A stretch of 64,000 nt of DNA from Hanleya hanleyi (Eukaryota; Mollusca; Polyplacophora; Lepidopleurida; Hanleyidae), in NCBI GenBank assembly GCA_036873755.1, contig JAVTVY010019003.1, forward strand, positions 1 through 64,000. Reading direction: 5' to 3'. Of this stretch, positions 54,501-64,000 are shown piece after piece. The notes under the pieces are model-generated. The model searched no databases, was not told the origin of the DNA, and saw nothing but the letters and a program-made list of their open reading frames with translations. Numbering within the stretch: position 1 is the stretch's first letter; each line of letters starts with the position of its first letter. The position numbers and the translations under genes were made by a program.

Positions 54501-57500
54501 TAAAAAAAAGCTATCATCCAAGTTTAGTGAAATTCCGTCCAGTAGTTCTAAAGATATCTTGCAGGCAAGGCCTGTATTTTCATGAAAATGCATGTCTGTA
54601 ACGTGCATACGAACATATAGCACAGAAACTTGGACACGGACGAACACACCCACACACACCAAAACCTAACCAAATGTGGGGCTATAAAAATGAAGCTTTC
54701 GTCCAAGTTTGGTGAAATTCCGTCCTGTAGTTCTCAAAATATATTGCAGCCTAAGCCTGTATTGTCAAGAAAATGCATGTCTGTAACGGAAACACGTACA
54801 GATAACACAGACACTAGGACACGGACGAACACACCCACACACACCAAAACCTAACCAATTGTGGGGCTATCAGAATGAAGCTTTCATCCAAGTTTAGTGA
54901 AATTCCGTCCAGTAGTTCTAAAGATATCTTGCAGGCAAGGCCTGTATTTTCATGAAAATGCATGTCTTTAGTGGGCAAACGTACAGATAGCACAGATTCT
55001 AGGACACTGACGAATACACCCACACACAGCAAAACGTAACCATTTGTGTTGGCTCCAAAAATGAAGCTTTCATCCAAGTTTAGTGAAATTCCGTCCAGTA
55101 GTTCTCAAGATATCGTGCAGGCTAGGCCTGTATTTTCATGAAAATGCATATCTGTAACGGACATACGGACAGATGGCACAGACACTAGGACACGGACGCA
55201 CACACCCACACACACCAAACCTAACCAAATGTGGGGCTATAATAATGAAGCTTTCGTCCAAGTTTGGTGAAATCCCGTCCTGTAGTTCTCAAAATATATT
55301 GCAGACAAAGCCTGTATTTTATTGAAAATGCATGTCTCTAACGGGCATACGTGCAGATAGCAGAGACACTAGGACACGGACGAACGCACCCACACACACC
55401 AAAACCTAACCAATTGTCGGGCTATCAAAATGAAGCTTTCGTCCAAGTTTAGTGAAATTCCGTCCAGTAGTTCCCAAGATATATTGCAGGAAAAGCCTGT
55501 ATTTTCATGAAAATGCATGTCTGTAATTGACACACGTACAGATAGCACAGACACCAGGACACGGAAGAACACACCCACACACATCAAAACCTAACCAATG
55601 GTGGGGCTATAACAATGAAGCTTTCGTCCAAGTTTAGTGAAATTCCGTCCAGTAGTTCTCAAGATATATTGCAGCCAAAGCCTGCATTTTCATGGAAATG
55701 CATTTCTGTAACGGACAAACGCACAGAAAGCACAGACACTACGACACGGACGAACACACCCACACACAACAAAACCTAATCAATTGTAGGGATATAAAAT
55801 CGAAGCTTTCATCCAATTTTAGTGAAATTCTGTCGAGTAGTTCTAAAGATATCTTGCAGCCAAGGCCTGTATTTTCATGAACATGCATGTCTGTAACGGG
55901 CATACGTGTATATAGCACAGACACTAGGACACGCACGAACAAACCCACAAACAGCAAAACCTAACCAATTGTGAGGGCTATAATACTGAAGCTTCACGTT
56001 CGACATCGGGCCTTACAGACTAGTCTTTTGTGTTAAATGCCGTCATTTACATCTAACGACGATACAGCTCACCAGTCTCCAATGTACGAGTTGTCACAGC
56101 GAAACAGCTCACCAATTACCAGTATACGAGTTGTCAGAGCATTTCCATTATAGCTCTCTAGATTTGTATCTAATACCGCTTATGCCGGTGCTAGGGGCCC
56201 TGTGGTCATATCATCCAAGTTGCCACATGAACAGGTACAATAAAAGCGTACCTGAGATACAACACATATCACGAATCGTTAGATTCTTGGTATGTGCTTT
56301 AGAATAGGTTAACCAGAGGATTATTCTGTGAAGTCATGTGACGCAGTCAGTATGTCGGCACTTCTTCCCACTTCCCTTATATGTGTTGTAATTTCATTAA
56401 AGTTTATTGAAATTCCGTAAAGTAGTTCTAAAGATATCTTGCAGCCAAGGCCTGTATTTTCATGAAAATGCATGTCTGTAACGGGCATACGAACAGATAG
56501 CACAGAAACTAGGACACGGACGAACACACCCACACACAACAAAACGTAACCAGTTCTGGGGGCTATAAAAAAGAAGCTTTCATCCAAGTTTAGTGAAATT
56601 CCGTCCAGTAGTTATACAGATTTCTTGCAGTAAAGGCCTGTATTTTCATGAAAATGCATGTCTGTAACGGGCATACGTGAAAATAGCACTGACACTAGGA
56701 CACGGACGAACAAACCCACAAACAGCAAAACCTAACCAATTGTGAGGGTTATAATAATGAAGCTTTCATTAAAGCTTAGTGAAATTCCGTCCAGTAGTTC
56801 TAAAGATATCTTGCAGGCAAGGCCTGTATTTTCATGAAAATGCATGTCTGAAACGGGAATACGAACATATAGCACAGAAACTAGGACACGGACGAACACA
56901 CCCACACACAGCAACACCTAACCAAATGTGGGGCTATAAAGATGAAGCTTTCGTCCAAGTTTGGTGAAATCCCGTCCTGTAGTTCTCAAGATATATTGCA
57001 GCCAAAGACTGCATTTTCATGGAAATGCATGTCTGTAACGGACAAACGTACAGATAGCACAGACTCTAGGACACGGACGAACACACCCACACACACCAAA
57101 ACCTAACCAATTGTGGGAGATATAAAAACGAAGCTTTCATCCAAGTTTAGCGAAATTCTGTTGAGTAGTTCTAAAGATATCTTGCAGGCAAGCCCTGCAT
57201 TTTCATGAAAATGCATGTCTCTAACGGGCACACCTACAGATAGCACAAACACTGGGACATGGACGAACACACCCACACACACACACACCAAAACCTAACC
57301 AGGTGTGGGGGCTATAAAAATGAAGCTTTCATTCAAGTTTAGGGAAATTCTGAACAGTAGTCCAAAATATATCTTGGAAGCAAGGCCCCTATTTTCATGA
57401 AAATGCATCTCTGTAACGGGCATAAGTACAGATAGCACAGACACTAGGACATGGACGAACACACCCACACACACCAAAACCTAACAAATTGAGGGGTTCT

Positions 57501-60500
57501 AAAAATGAAGCTTCCAAGTTTGGTGAAATTCCGTCCAGTAGTTCTCAAGATATCTTGCAGGCAAGGCCTTTATTATCATGAAAATGCATATCTGTAAAGG
57601 ACATACGTACAGATAGCACAAACACTAGGACACGGACGAACACATCCACACACACCAAAAGCTATCCAATTGTTGGGGCTATATAAATGGAGCTTTCGTC
57701 CGAGTTTAGTGAAATTCCGTCCAGTAGTTCTAAAGATATATTGCAGGCAAGGCCTGTATTTTCATGAAAATACATGTCTGTAACGGACATAGGTACAGAT
57801 ATCACAACCACTAGGACACGGACGACCACACCCACACACACGAAAACCTAACCAATTGATGGGGCTATAAAAATGAAGCTTTCGTCCAAGTTTAGTGAAA
57901 TTCCGTCCGGTAGTTCCCAAGATATATTGCAGACAAGGCCTGTATTTTCATGAAAATGCATGTCTGTAACGGACATACGTACAGATAGCACAGACACTAG
58001 GATACGGAAGAACACACCCACACACACCAGATCCTAACCAGTTGTGGGAGATATAAAATCGAAGCTTTCATCCAAGTTTAGTGAAATTCTGTCGAGTGGT
58101 TCTAAAGATATCTTGCAGGCAAGGCCTGTATTTTCATGAAAATGCATGTCTGTATCGGACAAACGTACAGATAGCACAGACACTAGGACACGGACGAACA
58201 CACCCACACTCACACCAAAACCTAACCAATTGTGCGGGATATGAAAACGAAGCTTTCATCCAAGTTTAGTGAAATTGTGTCGAGTAGCTCTAAGGATATC
58301 TTGCAGGCAAGGCCTGTATTTTCATGAAAATGAATGTCTGTAACGGGCACACCTACAGATAGCACAAACACTAGGACACGGACGAACACATCCACACACA
58401 CACCAAAACCTAACCAGTTGTGGGGGCTATAAAAATGAAGCTTTCATCCAAGTTTAGTGAAATTCTGACCAGTAGTCCTAAATATATCTTGCAGGCAAGG
58501 CCTGTATTTTCATGAAAATGCATGTCTCTAACGGGCATACGTACAGATAGCACAGAGACTAGGACATGGACGAACACACCCATACACACCGAAATGTAAT
58601 CATTTGTGGTGGCTATAAAAATGAAGCTTTCATCCAAGTTTAGTGAAATTTTGAACAGTAGTTCTCAAGATATCTTGCAGTCTAGGCCTGTATTTTCATG
58701 AAGATGCATGTCTGTAACGGACAAACGTACAGATGAGACAGACTCTAGGACACAGACAAACACACCCACACACACCACAACCTAACCAATTGTGGGGGCT
58801 CTAAAAATGAAGCCTCCAAGTTTGGTGAAATTCCGTCCAGTAGTTCTCAAGATATCTTGCAGGCAAGGCTTTTATTATCATGAAAATGCATGTATGTAAA
58901 GGACACACGTACAGATAGCACAAACACTAGGACACGGACGAACACATCCACACGCACCAAAACCTAACCAATTGTTTGGGCTATAAAAATGAAGGTTTCG
59001 TCCAAGTTTAGTGAAATTCCGTCCTCAAGTAGTTCTCAAGATATATTGCAGCCAAAGCCTTATTTTCATGAAAATGCATGTCTGTAACGGACACACGTAC
59101 AGATACACGGAAACTAGGACACGGATGAACACACCCAAACACACCAAAACCTAGCCAATTTTGGGGGTATAAGAATGAAGCTTTCATCCAAGTTTAGCGA
59201 AATTCTGTCCAGTAGTTCTAAAGATATCTTGCAGGCAAGGCCTGTATTTTCATGAAAACGCATGTCTGTAAAGGACATACGTACAGATAGAACAAACACT
59301 AGGACACGGACGAACGCACCCACACACACCAAACCCTAACCAATGGTGGGGCTATAACAATGAAGCTTCCGTCCAAGTTTAGTGAAATTCCGTCCAGTAG
59401 TTATCAAGATATATTGCAGCCAAAGCCTGCATTTTCATGGAAATGCATGTCTGTAACGGACAAACGTTCAGATAGCACAGACACTACGACACGGACGAAC
59501 ACACCCACACACAACAAAACCTAACCAATTGTGGGGATATAAAAACGAAGCTTTCATCCAAGTTTAGTGAAATTCTGTCGAGTAGTTTTAAAGATATCTT
59601 GCAGGCAAGGCCTGTATTTTCATGAAAGTGCATGTCTGTAACGGGCATACGAACAGATGGCACAGCAACTAGGACACGGATGAACACACCCACACACAAC
59701 AAAACGTATCCAGTTCTGGGGGCTATAAAAAAGAAGCTTTCATCCAAGTTTAGTGAAATTCCGTCCAGTAGTTATAAAGATTTCTTGCAGTAAAGGCCTG
59801 TATTTTCATGAAAATGCATGTCTGTAACGGGCATACGTGAAAATAGCACTGACACTAGGACACGGACGAACAAACCCACAAACAGCAAAACCTAACCAAT
59901 TGTGAGGGCTATAATAATGAAGCTTTCATTAAAGCTTAGTGAAATTCCGTCCAGTAGTTCTAAAGATATCTTGCAGGCAAGGCCTGTATTTTCATGAAAA
60001 TGCATGTCTGTAACGGACATACGAACATATAGCACAGAAACTAGGACACGGACGAACACACCCACACACAGCAACACCTAACCAAATGTGGGGCTATAAA
60101 GATGAAGCTTTCGTCCAAGTTTGGTGAAATCCCGTCCTGTAGTTCTCAAGATATATTGCAGCCAAAGACTGCATTTTCATGGAAATGCATGTCTGTAACG
60201 GACAAACGTACAGATAGCACAGACACTACGCCACGGACGAACACATCCACACACACCAAAACCTAACCAATTGTGGGGGATATAAAAACGAAGCTTTCAT
60301 CCAAGTTTAGTGAAATTCTGTCGAGTAGTTCTAAAGATATCTTGTAGGCAAGGCCTTTATTTTCATGAAAATGCCTGTCTCTAACGGGCACACCTACAGA
60401 TAGCACAAACACTAGGACACGGACGAACACATCCACACACACACAGCAAAACCTAACCAGTGGTGGGGGCTATAAAAATGAAGCTTTCATCCAAGTTTAG

Positions 60501-63500
60501 TGAAATTCAGAACATTAGTTCTCAAGATATCTTGCAGGCTAGGCCTGTATTTTCATGAAGATGCATGTTTGTAACGGACATACGTACAGATGAGACAGAC
60601 ACTAGGACACGGACGAACACACCCACACACACCAAAACCTAACCAATTGTGGGGCTCTAAAAATGAAGCTTCCAAGTTTGGTGGAATTCCGTGCAGTAGT
60701 TCTCAAGATATCTTGCAGGCAAGGCCTTTATTATCATGAAAATGCTTGTCTGTAAAGGACATACGTACAGATAGCACAAACACTAGGACACGGACGAACA
60801 CATCCACACACGGTAAAACCTATCCAATTGTTGGGGCTATAAAAATGAAGCTTTCGTCCAAGTTTAATGAACTACCGTCCAGTAGTTCTAAAGATATATT
60901 GCAGGCAAGGCCTGTATTTTCATGAAAATGCATGTCTGTAAAGGACATACGTACATATGAGACAGACATTAGGACACGGACGAAGCCACCCACAAACACC
61001 CAAACCTAACCAATTGTGGGGGCTCTAAAATGAAGCTGTCGTCCAAGTTTAGTGAACTTCCGTCCAGTAGTTCTAAAGATATATTGCAGGCAAGGCCTGT
61101 ATTTTCATGAAAATGCATGTCTGTAACGGACATAGGTACAGATATCACAAACACTAGGACACGGACGACCACACCCACACAGACGAAAACCTAACCAATT
61201 GTTGGGGCTATAAAAATGAAGCTTTCGTCCAAGTTTAGTGAAATTCCGTCCGGTAGTTCCCAAGATATATTGCAGACAAAGCCTGAATTTTCATGAAAAT
61301 GTATGTCTGTAACGGACACACGTACAGATAGCACAGACACTAGGACACGGAAGAACACACCAACAGACACCAGAACCTAACCAGTTGTGGGGGATATAAA
61401 ATCGAAGCTTTCATCCAAGTTTAGTGAAATTCTGACCTGTAGTCCTAAATATATCTTGCAGGCAAGGCCTGTATTTTCATGAAAATGCATGTCTGTAACG
61501 GGCATACGTACAGATAGCACAGAGACTAGGACATGGCAAACACACCCAAACACACCAAAATGTAATCAGTTCTGGGGGCTATAAAAATGAAGCTTTCATC
61601 CAAGTTTAGTGAAATACTGAACAGTAGATCTCAAGATATCTTGCAGGCTCGTCCTGTATTTTCATGAAGATGCATGTCTGTAACGGACATACGTACAGAT
61701 GAGACAGACACTAGGACACAGACAAACACACCCACACACACCACAACCTAACCAATTGTGGGGGCTCTAAAAATGAAGCCTCCAAGTTTGGTGAAATTAT
61801 GTCCAGTTCTCAAGATATCTTGCAGGCAAGGCCTTTATTATCATGAAAATGCATGTCTGTAAAGGACATACGTACAGATAGCACAAACACTAGGACACGG
61901 ACGAACACATCCACACGCACCAAAACTAACCAATTGTTGGGGCCATTAAAATGAAGCTTTCGTCCAAGTTTAGTGAAATTCCGTCAAGTAGTTCTAAAGA
62001 TATATTGCAGGCAAGGCCTGCATTTTCATGAAAATGCATGTCTGTAGCGGTCATACGTACAGATGAGACAGACATTAGGACACGGACGAACACACCCACA
62101 CACACCAAAGCCTAACCAATTGTGGGGGCTCTAAAGATGAATGTTTCGTCCAAATATAGTGAAATTCCGTCCAGTAGTTCTAAAGATATATTGCAGCCAA
62201 GGCCTGTATTTTCATGAAAATTCATGTCTGAAACGGACATACGTACAGATATCACAAACACTAGGACACGGACGAACACACCCACACACACGAAAACCTA
62301 ACCCATTGTTGGGGCTATAAAAATGAATGTTTCGTCCAAGTTTAGTGAAATTCCGTCCAGTAGTTCTAAAGATATATTGCAGGCAGGGCCTGTATTTTCA
62401 TGAAAATTCATGTCTGTAACGGACATACGTACAGATATCACAAACACTAGGACACGGACGAACACACCCACACACACGAAAACCTAACCAATTGTTGGGG
62501 CTATTAAAATGAAGCTTTCGTCCAAGTTTAGTGAAATTCCGTCCAGTAGTTCTCAAGATATATTGCAGGCAAAGCCTTATTTTCATGAAAATGCATGTCT
62601 GTAGCGGACATACGTACAGATACACGGACACTAGGACACGGATGAACACACCCACACACACCAAAACCTAACCAATTTTGGGGCTATAAGAATGAAGCTT
62701 TCATCCAAGTTTAGTGAAATTCTGTCCAGTAGTTCTAAAGATATCTTGCAGGCAAGGCCTGTATTTTCTTGAAAATGCATGTCTGTAACGAACATACGTA
62801 CAGATATCACAAATACTAGGAGACGGACGAACACACCCACATACACGAAAACCTAGCCAATTGTGGGGGCTATTAAAATGAGGCTTTCGTCCATGTTCAG
62901 TGAAATTCCGTCCAGTATTTCTCAAGATATATTGCAGGCAAAGACTGTATTTTCATGAAAATGCATGTCTGTAACGGCCACACGTACAGATAGCACAAAC
63001 ACTAGGACACGGACGAACACACCCACACAATTCATAACCTAATCATTTGTGGGTGCTATCAAGATGAAGCTTTCGTCCACGTTTGGTGAAATGCCGTCTA
63101 GTAGTTCTCAAATTATATTGCAGGCAAAGCCTGTATTTTCAAGAAAATGCATGTCATTAACGGACACACGTACAGATAGCACAGCCACTAGGACACGGAC
63201 GAACACACCCACACACAGCAAAACCTAACCAATTGTGAGGGCTATAAAAGTGAGGCCTTCGTCCAAGTTTAGTGAAATTGCGTCCAGTAGTTCTAAAGAT
63301 ATATTGCAGACATGGCCTGTATTTTCATGAAAATGCATGTCTGTAACGGACATACGTACAGATAGCGCAAACACTGTTACACTGACGAACACACCCACAC
63401 ACACCAACACCGAACCAATTGTGGGGGCTATAAAAATGAAGCTTTCGTCCAAGTTTGGTGAAATGCCGTGCAGTAGTTCTCAAAATATATTGCATGCAAA

Positions 63501-64000
63501 GCCTGTATTTTCAAGGAAATGCATGTCTGTAACGGACACACGTACAAATAGCACAGACACTAGGATACGGACAAACACACACACCAAAACCTATCCAATT
63601 GTGGGGGCTCTAAAAATGAAGCTTTCGCACAAGTTTTAAGAAATTCCGTCCAGTATTTCTCAAGATATATTGCAGGCAAAGCCTTATTTTCATGAAAATG
63701 CATGTCTGTAACGGGCATACGTGCAGATAGCACAGACACTGGGACACGGACGAACACACCCACACACAGCAAAACCTAACCAATTGTGGGGGCTATAATA
63801 ATGAAGCTTTCATTAAAGTTTAGTGAAATTCCGTCCAGTAGTTCTAAAGATATCTTGCAGGCAAGGCCTGTATTTCATGAAAATGCATGTCTGCAAAGGG
63901 CATACGTACAGATAGCACATACACTAGGACACGCAGAAACACACCTACTCACACCAAAACGTACCCAGTTATGGAGGCTATAAAAATTAAGCTTTCATTA
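51556..64000. repeat. 186-bp satellite (about 65 copies, continues past the window)
   Basis: The unit contains, in order: CCAATTGTGGGGGCTATAAA, ATGAAGCTTTCGTCCAAGTT, TAGTGAAATTCCGTCCAGTA, AAGATATCTTGCAGGCAAGG, TATTTTCATGAAAATGCATG, GGACATACGTACAGATAGCA, ACTAGGACACGGACGAACAC and a CCCACACACACC run. Spacing of the CCAATTG word is 186 bp in consecutive units. 186 is 62 codons, so the minus strand reads a recurring frame of about 60 residues (words VGVFVRVLVSVLSVRMPVTD and MHFHENTGLACKISLELLDG), broken in many units. Units have diverged and some are shortened. Function is not apparent. Confidence 0.95.
55994..56391 (+). mobile_element. 398-bp insert in the 186-bp satellite (R1-core copy E)
   Basis: Satellite sequence stops after GAAGCTT and resumes at CATTAAAGTTTATTG. 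The insert holds the R1 core (TAATACCGCTTATGCCGGTG, CTAGGGGCC, CACATGAACAGGTACAATAA, CCTGAGATACA) at 56171-56262. Around 56060-56130 the words CAGCTCACCA and TACGAGTTGTCA occur twice. Its downstream half resembles 47930-48060. No clear target duplication or coding frame is visible. Confidence 0.65.

Noticed and set aside
51608..63983. Family of about 60-100 residue secreted or membrane proteins on the minus strand
   Set aside because: They recur every 186 bp as part of the satellite unit, are broken in many units, and start at varying internal Met codons.

Overview
This window looks like a gene-poor, repeat-saturated stretch of an animal nuclear genome, most likely a marine invertebrate (mollusc, amphioxus or similar; the taxon cannot be fixed from this sequence). 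I see no intact host protein-coding gene, rRNA or functional tRNA. The content is tandem satellites plus decayed mobile elements, above all Maverick/Polinton (adintovirus-like) DNA transposons.

Layout. 1-7.8 kb holds a run of unrelated minisatellites: a 15-bp telomere-like array, a 37-bp array, a 30-bp G-rich array, a 43-bp array of about 46 copies and a 22-bp array. One interspersed repeat, here called R1 copy A, carries a nested fold-back element. 7.8-12.9 kb is a shrunken Polinton (element 1) with recognisable terminal inverted repeats (TIRs). On the minus strand it has integrase and membrane-protein remnants; a 500-bp palindrome and a 5'-truncated non-LTR retrotransposon are inserted in it. 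12.9-18.2 kb is mostly unassigned, with a 522-bp tandem duplication, a tRNA-like SINE head, a 151-bp MITE and a 51-bp repeat that is both in frame and rich in inverted CCAAT motifs.

18.26-26.30 kb is a composite Polinton cluster (element 2). Its left half, on the minus strand, has a zinc-finger protein and a packaging-ATPase remnant. Its right half, on the plus strand, has integrase, membrane protein, ATPase C-terminus and adenovirus-type protease remnants, followed by a two-finger C2H2 pseudogene that is split by a frameshift. Two R1 copies lie inside it.

27.7-29.3 kb is a 34-bp GC-rich minisatellite open in all three forward frames. 30.45-45.06 kb is a 14.6-kb AT-rich 34-bp satellite with higher-order repeats. 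45-50.6 kb has a multi-hairpin insert, a 37-bp array, CACCGCGGTG palindromes and two degenerate 160-180 bp arrays. 50.6-51.56 kb is a third Polinton fragment, in which the integrase runs straight into protease sequence. 51.56-64.0 kb is a 186-bp satellite that continues past the window edge.

How the parts relate: integrase, packaging ATPase, cysteine protease and zinc-finger protein are the parts expected of one integrating virus-like transposon. Every copy here is broken by stops, frameshifts or deletions. The Polinton TIRs carry dense host-type transcription-factor motifs (RFX X-box, ETS/CRE, DR1), which is the most interesting regulatory signal in the window. The long reading frames in the satellites are best read as consequences of repeat unit length and lack of stop codons, not as genes.
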